Source: Saprospiraceae bacterium
GTDB taxonomy: Bacteria; Bacteroidota; Bacteroidia; Chitinophagales; Saprospiraceae
DNA: 64,000 bases
NCBI GenBank assembly: GCA_020627535.1
Contig: JAHDGU010000006.1
Span: forward strand, 1-64,000
Direction of reading: 5' to 3'
In this document: positions 34,314 through 42,607 of the stretch, piece by piece
Layout: each line of letters begins with the position of its first letter
Numbering within the stretch: position 1 is the stretch's first letter
The notes under the pieces: generated by a model
Database searches by the model: none
What the model saw: the letters and a program-made list of their open reading frames with translations, nothing else
Told to the model about the DNA's origin: nothing
Made by a program: the position numbers and the translations under genes

Positions 34314-35717
34314 TCAAAGCGTCTTGAGATATTCGATCAAGTCATCACGCTCTGCATCGCTGAGAACATCTCCATAGATGTGGCCCTGATTTCCATAGCC
34401 TTCGATCCTCGTGTCATATACGGCTGAGCTCGTGGCTTCTGTCTCGACCTCGTACGGCCAACCCACCTTGACATGATCATAGCTACTATCATCATGATCT
34501 CTGCTCCATAGCTCAGGCCTACCTGGGCTATGGAGTAAGTCATCAAGGGTAGGTATAGATCCATTGTGCAAGTAAGGGGCTGTCGCCCAAATGCCGTCTA
34601 GTGGTGGTGCTATATATCCTGCTGGCGCCGCCAGATACTCATCAAATAAGCTACCCTCTCCGATCCAACTCTCCTTCACCCAATTGATGAAATCCGTTTG
34701 TTGCAGAAAGTACTGTGCATAGTGGGGATCCGTGCCAATGGTCTCAAGATCAATGAGCAAGTTGGGGTACTCGTCGGTATCATAATTTCCATGACAAGAA
34801 GCGCAGTGTCGCTCAAATAGTGCCTTACCCCGATTAGCTTTCTCGCTATCAATGTCTCCACGATAGGTAGGGGCGTCAAGCTGCATGATCCAAGCAAGTA
34901 CATCGTCAAAGTTGTCATGGATGCGCTCTGCTTCCTCTTGATCATCAATCGCCACCACCATCACTTGCTGGAGCAACTTGGTATAGTCTCCTCTTCCCAT
35001 ACCAGTGTAGTAGAGTCCATTTTTCTTTTTTACATGCCACAGTGGTGGCACATCTGAGCTGTATCCACCGCTTGGTACTTCAAAGTATGGCTCCTCGAGC
35101 CAACTCATATCAGATGGGTCACGATGAGCCACCGCTGCTTCCTCGATCCTAAACGCCGGATTGACTCCACGCATAGGGCTGATAGAGTGCGGAGCCACGG
35201 CCTTGGTACCTAGGTAAAATGGCTCAAATGATCTGTACTCTGGACTGTCTTCACCATAGACAGTGATCACCGTCGTACGTAGTAGATCTGTAATAAGGCC
35301 TTGATCAGTGGTAAAGTCACTATTTGCTCCTCCGAGACCCAAGATATACTCACCGTCGATCTCTCCTGAGTGACAGCCAAAACAGGTCAGACCACCAACG
35401 AGCTTGACGCCTGACTCATCTGTAAATGCATTCCATCCATAGGGAATCGGCTCATTATCTCCAGTGCGATTGAGTAGATTATCTCCCGGATTAAACACAC
35501 TGGTATACAGATCATATGGAATCCCGCTACCGATGTAGCCACCTGTGGTCAGATATGTCCATCCTTCATCAGAGCTTCCTGACAGGTCTTGATCCGCGCT
35601 AGGGATTTGAGTAGCGCCAGCGGGTAGCGGATCCGGCATGGGTGTAGGCTCAGGATCATTGTTACAAGACATGATCGCGTATGCACTAACCAAGATGATT
35701 AACACTCTTTTTATCAT
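34314..35717 (-). CDS. Di-haem c-type cytochrome lipoprotein (cytochrome c peroxidase-like)
   Basis: 467 residues. Lipoprotein signal ending IMSC (Cys18) and a Pro-rich spacer. There are two haem sites: TCFGCHSG (Cys112, Cys115, His116) and HCASCHGN (Cys305, Cys308, His309). The C-terminus GIWATAPYLHNGSIPTLDDLL is the typical closing motif of MauG/CcpA-type di-haem proteins. This suggests a periplasm-side redox enzyme (peroxidase or oxygenase-like), exact substrate unknown. Divergent from the histidine kinase gene with 79 bases between, which may make it a target of that system. Confidence 0.85.
   Translation of the reverse strand: MIKRVLIILVSAYAIMSCNNDPEPTPMPDPLPAGATQIPSADQDLSGSSDEGWTYLTTGGYIGSGIPYDLYTSVFNPGDNLLNRTGDNEPIPYGWNAFTDESGVKLVGGLTCFGCHSGEIDGEYILGLGGANSDFTTDQGLITDLLRTTVITVYGEDSPEYRSFEPFYLGTKAVAPHSISPMRGVNPAFRIEEAAVAHRDPSDMSWLEEPYFEVPSGGYSSDVPPLWHVKKKNGLYYTGMGRGDYTKLLQQVMVVAIDDQEEAERIHDNFDDVLAWIMQLDAPTYRGDIDSEKANRGKALFERHCASCHGNYDTDEYPNLLIDLETIGTDPHYAQYFLQQTDFINWVKESWIGEGSLFDEYLAAPAGYIAPPLDGIWATAPYLHNGSIPTLDDLLHSPGRPELWSRDHDDSSYDHVKVGWPYEVETEATSSAVYDTRIEGYGNQGHIYGDVLSDAERDDLIEYLKTL
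34577..34593 (-). repeat. Hairpin word, GACA-loop variant, in coding sequence
   Basis: CATTTGGGCGACAGCCC on the minus strand, coding for I-W-A-T-A-P of the cytochrome. This peptide is conserved in the protein family, so the match may be driven by protein sequence. It is identical to the copy at 4946-4962. Confidence 0.35.
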
Positions 35718-35784
35718 GGAATCTAATATACTGTGAGGATGTTATAAATTGTTAACTGTACAGAGCATCAGCATGTTGCGCCTC

Positions 35785-35792
35785 TAACTTTA
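35785..35792 (+). promoter_or_regulatory. -7-like box of the two-component operon, four bases from the ATG
   Basis: TAACTTTA, one mismatch from TAnnTTTG, followed by TTAT and the ATG at 35797. The spacing is the same as at serC and gpmI, suggesting a leaderless mRNA. Confidence 0.4.
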
Positions 35793-35796
35793 TTAT

Positions 35797-37224
35797 ATGA
35801 GCAGGAAAATTGCCAGTATTGCAGTCCTCATGGCTATATCCATTCTAGGCCTGATCTTCCTTCAGGTAAGATGGCTCAAGGACAGCTACGAAAAGAGTCG
35901 GGAGCAGTTTGATAAGTCAGTAGGCCTTGCGACCAAAGCCGCATTTGACCTCGAGCGCAAGGATATGGTCAATGCACTCCTCAAAAAAGAAGATCCAAGC
36001 CTCCTTCATGATCGATATACCTGTCAAGAAGGAACTATCGAAGTAGACCGCAAGATGACTTGGAATGGAGATAGCTCATTTATGAGTGTACAGATCATCT
36101 GTGAAGAGGGAGACAGCGCATACTTGGAAAACTTTGAGATGCTGCTTTCTGCCAACAAGGGAAAGAGATATATCACCACTTCGAGCCATCAAGATAGCCA
36201 AGAGATAGCCCATCAAATGAAAGAGTTCTATGCTCTTTACGCTCAGGAGCCTATCAATGTGGTCAAAGTGGAAGACTTTCTGAAGCAATCATTGGTAGAC
36301 AATGGTATTTGCTTACCCTACAGACTGTCCATCATCAATGGCCCATTCGCTGGTACCCCCAAAGACAATCAACATGTCTTTTCTCTCGGTACAGGTTCTG
36401 CCGTATTGAGTTTTGACGGCGAAAGGGCATATCTGCTACGCTGTCTGGCTTGGCATTTCCTCAGTAGCTTCATGCTCAGCGCCCTCGTCATTGCTTGTCT
36501 TCTCTATATGATGAGTACCATTCTGAGACAAAAGAAGCTCTCAGAAATCAAGAATGACTTCATCTCCAATATGACCCATGAGCTTAAGACCCCGATCTCT
36601 GTGATTGCTGCAGCAAATGAAGCCATGAGACACTTTCAGGTCCTTGATGATAGAGAACGCACAGACAAGTATCTCAAGATCTCCAAGAATGAGCTAGATC
36701 GCCTGGCACTCATGGTAGACAAAGTGCTTGATGCCGCTAGACTCGAAAAACAAAGCATCCGTCTCAAGCCTGAGCCCGTCAACGTGCAAGCGCTACTAGA
36801 GACCGTCGTCGATAATCATAAGCTCAACAGCAACAAGGATATCATATTTACTCTCAAATCTGAGCTCAAGACAGACAGTCTATCCCTAGATCGCATGCAT
36901 TTCTCCAATGTGCTGAATAACATCGTCGACAATGCCGTCAAGTACAGCAAGGATCAAGTGGTCATAGATGCAGAGATCAAAGAAAGTCCAGCAGAAGTGA
37001 TGATCAGCATCAAGGATGAGGGCCGAGGAATGAAATCTGAGACGCTTAAGCATCTCTTTGACAAATTTTACCGCGAACCACAAGGTGACGTCCACGACGT
37101 CAAGGGATTTGGGCTTGGATTACACTATGTCAAAAACATCATGGATCTCATCGGAGGTCAAGTCAGCGTCTCCAGTCAATATGGCCAGGGAAGCCGATTC
37201 ACACTATCTATACCTAAAAGCTAG
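35797..37224 (+). CDS. Membrane sensor histidine kinase
   Basis: 475 residues. Transmembrane helices about 6-25 and 223-245 enclose a periplasmic sensor domain of about 200 residues with no recognised fold. HisKA domain about 255-320, with the phospho-accepting His in NDFISNMTHELKTPISVI. HATPase domain about 365-473: N box NNIVDNAVKYS, G1 DEGRGM, F box FDKFYREP, G2 GFGLGLHYVKNI. Intact, so it should autophosphorylate and feed the response regulator encoded six bases downstream. Signal unknown. Confidence 0.93.
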   Translation: MSRKIASIAVLMAISILGLIFLQVRWLKDSYEKSREQFDKSVGLATKAAFDLERKDMVNALLKKEDPSLLHDRYTCQEGTIEVDRKMTWNGDSSFMSVQIICEEGDSAYLENFEMLLSANKGKRYITTSSHQDSQEIAHQMKEFYALYAQEPINVVKVEDFLKQSLVDNGICLPYRLSIINGPFAGTPKDNQHVFSLGTGSAVLSFDGERAYLLRCLAWHFLSSFMLSALVIACLLYMMSTILRQKKLSEIKNDFISNMTHELKTPISVIAAANEAMRHFQVLDDRERTDKYLKISKNELDRLALMVDKVLDAARLEKQSIRLKPEPVNVQALLETVVDNHKLNSNKDIIFTLKSELKTDSLSLDRMHFSNVLNNIVDNAVKYSKDQVVIDAEIKESPAEVMISIKDEGRGMKSETLKHLFDKFYREPQGDVHDVKGFGLGLHYVKNIMDLIGGQVSVSSQYGQGSRFTLSIPKS

Positions 37225-37230
37225 AACACA

Positions 37231-37917
37231 ATGAAAAAAGTCCTCTTGGTAGAAGACGAAGTCTTGTTGGCAGAAATCATGTCAGAGACTCTAGAGACGC
37301 GAGGTTTCCAAGTCTCCACGGCCCCTGATGGCGCACAAGGCCTCAAAGAATACAGACGCGTCAAACCCGACATCTGCGTCCTTGATATCATGATGCCTGA
37401 GCTCGATGGCTACTCTGTCGCTACTCAGATCCGTCAAGACAATCCCAATATTCCCATCATCTTCGTCACGGCAAAGTCCCAGATGGATGACCTTAAAAAA
37501 GGATTTGAAGTAGGTGCCAATGACTATATGAAAAAGCCTTTCAGCATCGAAGAGCTTATTGTGCGGATGAATGCCCTTTTGGCGCGAAGCCAAAATAGCA
37601 CTAGCCCCAAAAAGCTAGACATCTCAGAATGCCAGATCGGTCATTTCCACTTTGATTTTACGCGACAGCGTCTCAAATCACACGAAAAAGACGTAAGACT
37701 CACGGGGAGAGAATCTGAAATGCTCAAGATGCTCTATCAAAACAAAAACGAGATCACAGACAAGAGCTCTGCCCTCAAAGAGCTCTGGGGCGACGATAGC
37801 TTCTTCAATGGCCGGAGCATGGATGTCTTTATCACCAAGCTGCGCAAGCATCTCAAGTCAGATCCCAATGTAGAGATCCTCAATATCAGAGGAAAGGGCT
37901 ACAAACTCGTGTGCTGA
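37231..37917 (+). CDS. OmpR/PhoB-family response regulator
   Basis: 228 residues. Receiver domain 1-120, with acidic pocket Glu8/Asp9, phospho-acceptor Asp52 (VLDIMMPELDG), a Thr in FVTAKS and a Lys in YMKKPFS. Winged-helix DNA-binding domain about 130-226 (LTGRESEMLKMLYQNKNEI...SMDVFITKLRKHLKSDPNVEILNIRGKGYKLVC). Co-transcribed with the kinase. A pair of iterated hairpin words follows 100 bases after its stop. Confidence 0.94.
   Translation: MKKVLLVEDEVLLAEIMSETLETRGFQVSTAPDGAQGLKEYRRVKPDICVLDIMMPELDGYSVATQIRQDNPNIPIIFVTAKSQMDDLKKGFEVGANDYMKKPFSIEELIVRMNALLARSQNSTSPKKLDISECQIGHFHFDFTRQRLKSHEKDVRLTGRESEMLKMLYQNKNEITDKSSALKELWGDDSFFNGRSMDVFITKLRKHLKSDPNVEILNIRGKGYKLVC
37577..37595 (+). repeat. 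Hairpin resembling the iterated word, in coding sequence
   Basis: TTTTGGCGCGAAGCCAAAA: a perfect 7-bp inverted repeat around GCGAA inside the response regulator gene (read as L-L-A-R-S-Q-N). The sequence is close to, but not the same as, the consensus word, so membership is uncertain. Confidence 0.4.
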
Positions 37918-38021
37918 GATGCTTTTGAGAAAAAAGTTAAAAAATAATTCAAGCACTGAACAATAATCGATCTAATCGTATCATTATATACGCGCAAGGG
38001 GTTGCAGCATGAACAGAAGGT

Positions 38022-38069
38022 CTTGTAGGCGAAAGCCTGCAAGGCTTTCCTCTTTTTGGGCGAAAGCCC
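38022..38069 (+). repeat. Two iterated hairpin words side by side, intergenic
   Basis: The first copy (GGCGAAAGCC, 38028-38037) lies inside a longer stem: CTTG at 38022-38025 pairs with CAAG at 38040-38043, with one G-T pair between, giving a 9-bp stem with a GAAA loop. The second copy is TTTTTGGGCGAAAGCCC (38053-38069). A half-copy AGGCTTTCC (38042-38050) sits between them and could pair with either. Located after the two-component operon. Confidence 0.7.
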
Positions 38070-38094
38070 TAGACAACTCCACTAGCACTCATCC

Positions 38095-38102
38095 TACCTT
38101 TG
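38095..38102 (+). promoter_or_regulatory. -7 promoter box of the SRPBCC-GyrI gene
   Basis: TACCTTTG, exact fit to the consensus, 22 bases before the ATG at 38125. Confidence 0.5.
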
Positions 38103-38124
38103 TGCTACATCAACGATCTCAATC

Positions 38125-39123
38125 ATGAAATTTCTCAAAACTGTAGGTATTATCCTACTCATCCTCTTGCTACTATTCCTCGCGCTATCCTTCATCATGC
38201 CAAAGGAGTATACTGTCAGCAAATCAAGGACTATAGATGCGCCAAGATCTCTCGTATTTGGAAAGGTGAATGACCTCTCTCAAAACGCCGCTTGGAACTA
38301 CTGGGCCGTCATGGATACGACGATGAAGGTCACTGTCGGCAAGCCATCCATCGGCAAAGGCGGAAATTATAGCTGGACTAGTGAGAAAATGGGCAGTGGA
38401 ACCTATACCACAACCGACTTGGTACATGGAGATCAGATCGATCTCAAGATGGAATTTGAATCTTTTCCTCCGGGTACTGGTACTTGGACTTTTGAAGATG
38501 CTGATAAGGGGACAGAGGTAAACTGGAGTTTCAACGGATCCAGCAAATGGCCTATGAATGTCTTCAACTTCATCGGTAAGTCAGCTCTCGGCAAATCCTT
38601 TAAGAACGGGCTAGAAATGCTCGATAAGAGTTGTCAGTCCGATATGAGCAAAGCTCTCAAGAAATATGATATCAAGAGCGTCGAGTTTCCTTACACTAGC
38701 TTTCTCGCCAAGAAGGGCAAGGTCGAATTTGCGGAGATCGAGAAATTTTACCAGAACAATCTGCGATCCATCTACAGCGAACTACTAGACCGTCGCATGG
38801 ATCCAGTGGGTCAGCCATGTGCTTTGTTTTTTACTTGGGACGAAGCGCATACCATGACTGATATGGCCGCTGGGATTCCGATCGATCAATCTATCGACGT
38901 GGATGGCTTTGATAATATCAATATCGAGAATACGGAGGCATTCATGATCGAGTACTACGGTGATCCCGCCATGACCATCGATGCACATATGGCCATGGAC
39001 TATCACCTGTACAAAGAAGGTCTAGACCCATCAGATCTTGTCGTAGAAGAGTACGTCACTGACCCAACCGAGTTTCCTGGTGAGCCCAACAAGTGGCTGA
39101 CCAAGATCTACTACCAGAAGTAG
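38125..39123 (+). CDS. Membrane-anchored SRPBCC protein with GyrI-like domain
   Basis: 332 residues. One N-terminal hydrophobic helix (about 5-27, ILLILLLLFLALSFI) anchors it. About 30-175 is a SRPBCC / polyketide-cyclase-like pocket (YTVSKSRTIDAPRSLVFGKVNDLSQNAAWNYW...GTEVNWSFNG). About 190-332 is a GyrI-like small-molecule-binding domain as in AraC effector domains and SbmC (FPYTSFLAKKGKVEF...GQPCALFFTWDE...PNKWLTKIYYQ). No DNA-binding part is present. Probably binds a hydrophobic ligand; unknown role. Has its own -7 box. Confidence 0.85.
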   Translation: MKFLKTVGIILLILLLLFLALSFIMPKEYTVSKSRTIDAPRSLVFGKVNDLSQNAAWNYWAVMDTTMKVTVGKPSIGKGGNYSWTSEKMGSGTYTTTDLVHGDQIDLKMEFESFPPGTGTWTFEDADKGTEVNWSFNGSSKWPMNVFNFIGKSALGKSFKNGLEMLDKSCQSDMSKALKKYDIKSVEFPYTSFLAKKGKVEFAEIEKFYQNNLRSIYSELLDRRMDPVGQPCALFFTWDEAHTMTDMAAGIPIDQSIDVDGFDNINIENTEAFMIEYYGDPAMTIDAHMAMDYHLYKEGLDPSDLVVEEYVTDPTEFPGEPNKWLTKIYYQK

Positions 39124-39124
39124 C

Positions 39125-39877
39125 TCAGTATAGGTACGGAAATAGTCTCCAGCTAGAGCTGAGATACTCTTGATATTCTCGGACCTTGCCATATTGCTGC
39201 GTCCTTGCAGATTCGATCAACGGTATGCCTGAGATGAATAGGAGTAGTACGCTGATCCATAGTGGAGAGATGATCCCTAGGAGACTTGTGGGTGCACTCA
39301 ATGTGATAAGCCAAAGCATGGTCCACATCATGATCTCTCCCAGATAGTTGGGGTGACGGATCTTGTGCCAGAGCCCTCTCAGCTCCCAAGGAGCTCCTTT
39401 ACCACTGCTTTTGGCGCGTAACTTCTGTGTATCCGCTACCGCTTGCCAGATCCAAAATCCCAGAAACAGCCCCGACCAAAGACCATGGAGTGTCGTCAGA
39501 CTTGAGTCAGGGTCTATCAGATAAAAGGGACAGACGATGATCAGCACACTCACTGTCTGCAAGATCCAAAACTTGGCAAAACTCCAAGCGCCATCGCGCA
39601 TGTCATCAAAGCGCTCATCCCTACCCATCTTCAAGATTCTATACAACAAGAAAGATCCTAGTCGTACAGCCCACAGGCTGACCAACACGGCATAGAGCAT
39701 ATGGACATCAGATTGGAGATCTCCGATGATCACGCCAGACCAGACTGCTGTCAAAAAGGATAGGCTGTAGCTGATATCCGTAAACTTGTCAGTGCGCCAC
39801 TTGAAGCCCATGATGTACCCTGCCAAGTTGATCAGGACCACTGGTAACACTGCCGTCAAAATAAATGCGTGCCACAT
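39125..39877 (-). CDS. DUF1295 (steroid 5-alpha-reductase-like) membrane protein
   Basis: 250 residues with about six membrane segments. DUF1295 features: GFKWRTDKFTDISYSLSFL (about 24-42), SLWAVRLGSFLLYRILKMGRDERFDDMR (about 85-112), and the C-terminal signature GLWHKIRHPNYLGEIMMW (about 168-186), which in relatives binds NADPH. The family reduces double bonds in steroids or fatty acids, or methylates; substrate here unknown. Converges with the SRPBCC gene with one base between. Confidence 0.88.
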   Translation of the reverse strand: MWHAFILTAVLPVVLINLAGYIMGFKWRTDKFTDISYSLSFLTAVWSGVIIGDLQSDVHMLYAVLVSLWAVRLGSFLLYRILKMGRDERFDDMRDGAWSFAKFWILQTVSVLIIVCPFYLIDPDSSLTTLHGLWSGLFLGFWIWQAVADTQKLRAKSSGKGAPWELRGLWHKIRHPNYLGEIMMWTMLWLITLSAPTSLLGIISPLWISVLLLFISGIPLIESARTQQYGKVREYQEYLSSSWRLFPYLY

Positions 39878-39946
39878 GGTAGTGTAAGCGGGTTTTGGGG
39901 GGGATTGTTGTTGATCAGTCTACAACAATACTGAAGACTCACCAGC

Positions 39947-40285
39947 TTATAGACTCAAAATAGTACGCAGTCGACTATCAACCAGTTTAAGTGTCGAGGG
40001 ATCCAATTCTTCCATAAAGGCTACATTTCGCAGCTCCCAATCCAAGGCCAACATCTGATTGGTCAAGATCACACCTGTGACATTTTGAGACGATCTGAGT
40101 GGCACTTCTATACTGTAGCCTTTGACGACACTAGTGATCGGAAGAGCATAACATAGTCCGAAACTGTTGTATGCTCTGGTGGTTAATATGACTCCTGGTC
40201 TTCTTCCCTTTTGTTCTGAGCCTCTAGATGGATCAAAATCAATCCATACGATGTCTCCTCGATCCGGCGTATAGTTATTGCTCAT
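39947..40285 (-). CDS. mazF: MazF/PemK-type mRNA endonuclease toxin
   Basis: 112 residues, normal for MazF. Fold motifs GDIVWIDFDPSRGSEQKGRRPGVILT (about 9-34, with the loop that binds RNA and the catalytic Arg) and LPITSVVKGYSIEVPL, then VILTNQMLALDW. It overlaps the antitoxin gene by 11 bases, the normal toxin-antitoxin layout. Cleaves RNA at short single-stranded sequences when free of MazE; the specificity is not predictable here. Confidence 0.92.
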   Translation of the reverse strand: MSNNYTPDRGDIVWIDFDPSRGSEQKGRRPGVILTTRAYNSFGLCYALPITSVVKGYSIEVPLRSSQNVTGVILTNQMLALDWELRNVAFMEELDPSTLKLVDSRLRTILSL

Positions 40286-40535
40286 CTTCTACAGACCACC
40301 ACTTTTCTTTCCCTACTGGCTTTGTGTTTTGCCACTGATCCATGACTTTTTCTTTCGTCATTCCTTCAAGCAGCTCAGTCATCGTCATATCTCTATCTGA
40401 AGATTCAATGATGATGCGGCCACCATCATTTGTGACTTTCACTTCGGCTCCATCTTTAAGGCGTAACTCATCCAAGATTGCCTTTGGAAGTCGGACACCC
40501 AAGGAGTTTCCCCATTTACTCAGTTTAGTTATCAT
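40275..40535 (-). CDS. mazE: MazE-type antitoxin (AbrB-fold)
   Basis: 86 residues from the ATG at 40535 (MITKLSKWGNSLGVRLPK); an in-frame extension of six codons upstream adds no domain. Residues 1-45 form the swapped-hairpin AbrB/MazE DNA-binding domain. The acidic, flexible C-terminal tail (SSDRDMTMTELLEGMTKEKVMDQW...KPVGKEKWWSVEDEQ) would wrap around MazF. It overlaps mazF by 11 bases. It should repress its own promoter together with MazF; no clear operator was identified. Confidence 0.9.
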   Translation of the reverse strand: MITKLSKWGNSLGVRLPKAILDELRLKDGAEVKVTNDGGRIIIESSDRDMTMTELLEGMTKEKVMDQWQNTKPVGKEKWWSVEDEQ

Positions 40536-40632
40536 AAGTACAGGTATATACAATGTATAAATATAACATGCTTGAGGAGTGATAGTTCCTTACAATTTGA
40601 TGACGCCAGTGATATTTTGAACATGTAACAAA

Positions 40633-40664
40633 AAAACCCACCACAAATCAATGTAGCGGGTTTT
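40633..40664 (-). terminator. Probable terminator of the acyl-CoA dehydrogenase gene
   Basis: AAAACCC (40633-40639) pairs with GGGTTTT (40658-40664), with an inner ACA/TGT pair. On the minus strand the stem runs into a string of T. The stem is A/T-heavy, so it may be weak. Confidence 0.5.
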
Positions 40665-40690
40665 CATATATCAATACCAACTGGATCAAA

Positions 40691-42508
40691 TTACATGATC
40701 GCCTCCGCGATATCCTCATGCTTGATCGTCGGCGTCTCTTCGCTCATGATGATCTCTGCGATTCCCTTGGTACGGCTCATCTCATACTTATAGTAGTACT
40801 TGAGCGTATGGATTTTGCTCTCGTAAAACTTAGCATCCTGTACCATATTTCCTGTCACGAGTGCCTCCTTGGCTTTGGTCGCCATCTTGAGCCATTGCCA
40901 TCCGACAAGGATCTTGGAGACAAACTCCATGTAGATCGTCGCATCTGACAGGAAGCGCTCATAGTTGCCTTCCATAGCGTACGGCATGATCTGCGTCAAG
41001 ACTTTCTGTGTGAGCTGCAGGCTTTCGCCCAAAGACTTGGCGTATGGCTTGAGCTCATCATAGGTGCTTGCTCCTTTGATTGTTTCTTGGATCTCTGCCA
41101 TGATAAATTGCAGAGCAGCACCGTTCTTCATCGTCGTCTTGCGACCAAGAAGATCGATAGACTGGATTCCTGTCGTACCCTCATAGAGAGACAAGATCCT
41201 CATATCTCTTAAGTACTGCTGCAGTACATACTCACTGCAGAATCCGTATCCTCCTAGCACCTGCAGCCCATTGTTCGTCGCTGTGAATCCCATCTCGGCT
41301 GGATAGGTCTTGATCACAGGTGTCATGAGCTCGATCAGCATCTTGTACTTGAACTTCTCGTCCTCATCTGTACTCGTGAGGTATCTCTCCTGGTACTCTG
41401 CTCCTTGCAGGACTAGTGCTAGCGATCCCTCTGCTACAGACTTTTGGAGTAAAAGCATACGTCGCACATCCGCATGATTGATGATGAGCGTCTGCTCTTG
41501 ATTGACATCCTTGCGGCCATCACGGCTGATGGGTCGACCTTGAGGGCGCTCATTGGCATACTGCAAGGCTGCATAGTAGGCAGCTGTCGTACAAGACGCA
41601 CCGATGCGACCCACAGTCATCCTCGCCTCATTCATCATGAGAAACATATTCTTGAGGCCTTCATTTTCATTGCCGACGAGCCAACCCTTGGAGTTTTGCT
41701 CTTCTCCGAAGACCAAGTGCGTCGTACACCAGCCGCGCTGACCCATTTTCTGATAGTCTCCTGCACATATCACATCATTTGGCACAAACTGTCCATCTTC
41801 CTCTCGGAGCTTGGGTACTACAAAAAGTGAGATCCCCTTGGTACCAGCTGGCGCTCCATCAATACGGGCTAGTACGAGGTGTACAATGTTATCTGTCTTA
41901 TCATGCTCTCCACCTGAGATGAAGATCTTCTGTCCTTGGATAGAGTAGCTACCGTCACCATTGGGTGTGGCGCTTGTCTGTACATCACTCAGAGACGATC
42001 CTGCCTGTGGCTCAGTGAGGCACATGGTACCTGCCCACTCTCCTGAGCACATCTTGGGGAGATAGTAGTCCCGTAGCTCTGGCGTACCAAATGACTCGAT
42101 CAAGTGGGCCGACCCAGTGGTCAGGTCCAAGTAGCCCGGCAAGTGATTGTTGGCTGCATCCATGATGAAGTACGACGCGATATAAGCCAGGTACGGCATC
42201 TGCATGCCACCATGTTCCTTAGGAAAGAATGAGCCCAAAAGACCGAGCTCTCCGCCAGTCTTAAAAAGATCTCTCACGGCTTCGTGCACATGGACCATGC
42301 CATCTTCATATCGCGCAGGGTCCTCATCCATCTCGCGGAAGACGGGGTAAAGCTTCTGATCAGCAAAGGTCTTGACACTGTCGAGTAGCATATCGATCAT
42401 CTCAGGATCATAGTCTTCGTACCGCTCTGTGTCGAGGATTTCCTTCATGTTGAAGATTTCATACAATTGAAATCTCAGGGTCTCCATGTCCATATACTTC
42501 GCACTCAT
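40691..42508 (-). CDS. Acyl-CoA dehydrogenase with C-terminal extension
   Basis: 605 residues, longer than the usual 380-residue dehydrogenases and like the AcdC/AidB-type group with an extra C-terminal domain (about 475-605). FAD-dependent oxidation of acyl-CoA to enoyl-CoA. Signatures: AGTMCLTEPQAGSSLSDVQT (about 160-180) and GGYGFCSEYVLQQYLRDMRILSLYEGTTGIQSIDLLGRK (about 425-465, including the catalytic-base region). Divergent from a TetR regulator with a palindrome between, the usual arrangement for fatty-acid degradation genes controlled by a TetR-family repressor. Confidence 0.93.
   Translation of the reverse strand: MSAKYMDMETLRFQLYEIFNMKEILDTERYEDYDPEMIDMLLDSVKTFADQKLYPVFREMDEDPARYEDGMVHVHEAVRDLFKTGGELGLLGSFFPKEHGGMQMPYLAYIASYFIMDAANNHLPGYLDLTTGSAHLIESFGTPELRDYYLPKMCSGEWAGTMCLTEPQAGSSLSDVQTSATPNGDGSYSIQGQKIFISGGEHDKTDNIVHLVLARIDGAPAGTKGISLFVVPKLREEDGQFVPNDVICAGDYQKMGQRGWCTTHLVFGEEQNSKGWLVGNENEGLKNMFLMMNEARMTVGRIGASCTTAAYYAALQYANERPQGRPISRDGRKDVNQEQTLIINHADVRRMLLLQKSVAEGSLALVLQGAEYQERYLTSTDEDEKFKYKMLIELMTPVIKTYPAEMGFTATNNGLQVLGGYGFCSEYVLQQYLRDMRILSLYEGTTGIQSIDLLGRKTTMKNGAALQFIMAEIQETIKGASTYDELKPYAKSLGESLQLTQKVLTQIMPYAMEGNYERFLSDATIYMEFVSKILVGWQWLKMATKAKEALVTGNMVQDAKFYESKIHTLKYYYKYEMSRTKGIAEIIMSEETPTIKHEDIAEAIM
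41020..41034 (-). repeat. Iterated hairpin word, exact core, in coding sequence
   Basis: CTTTGGGCGAAAGCC on the minus strand, in the acyl-CoA dehydrogenase gene, read as S-L-G-E-S. Confidence 0.65.
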
Positions 42509-42549
42509 CTCTGATTATTTTTTATGTTTGAACAAATCTAAGCCTGTTT

Positions 42550-42567
42550 TTTGTACAGTTGTACAAA
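42550..42567. promoter_or_regulatory. Probable TetR operator (18-bp palindrome)
   Basis: TTTGTACA-GT-TGTACAAA, a perfect 8-bp inverted repeat with a 2-base centre, in the middle of the 99-base gap between the divergent acyl-CoA dehydrogenase and TetR genes. A second, looser pair, TTGAACAA (42525-42535 area) and TTGTTCAA (42590-42599 area), flanks it. Position and symmetry fit a TetR dimer site. Confidence 0.65.
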
Positions 42568-42607
42568 TTTTTAAGGAAAAACTTGCTGGCTTGTTCAAGA
42601 TCTGCCT

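Noticed and set aside
34577-34593. Hairpin-word copy in the cytochrome gene as independent evidence
   Set aside because: It encodes I-W-A-T-A-P, a motif conserved in the protein family, so the match can be explained at protein level. Kept only as a low-confidence feature.
39947-40535. MazEF as part of a mobile element or plasmid segment
   Set aside because: No transposase, integrase or terminal repeats were seen around it; neighbours are ordinary chromosomal genes.
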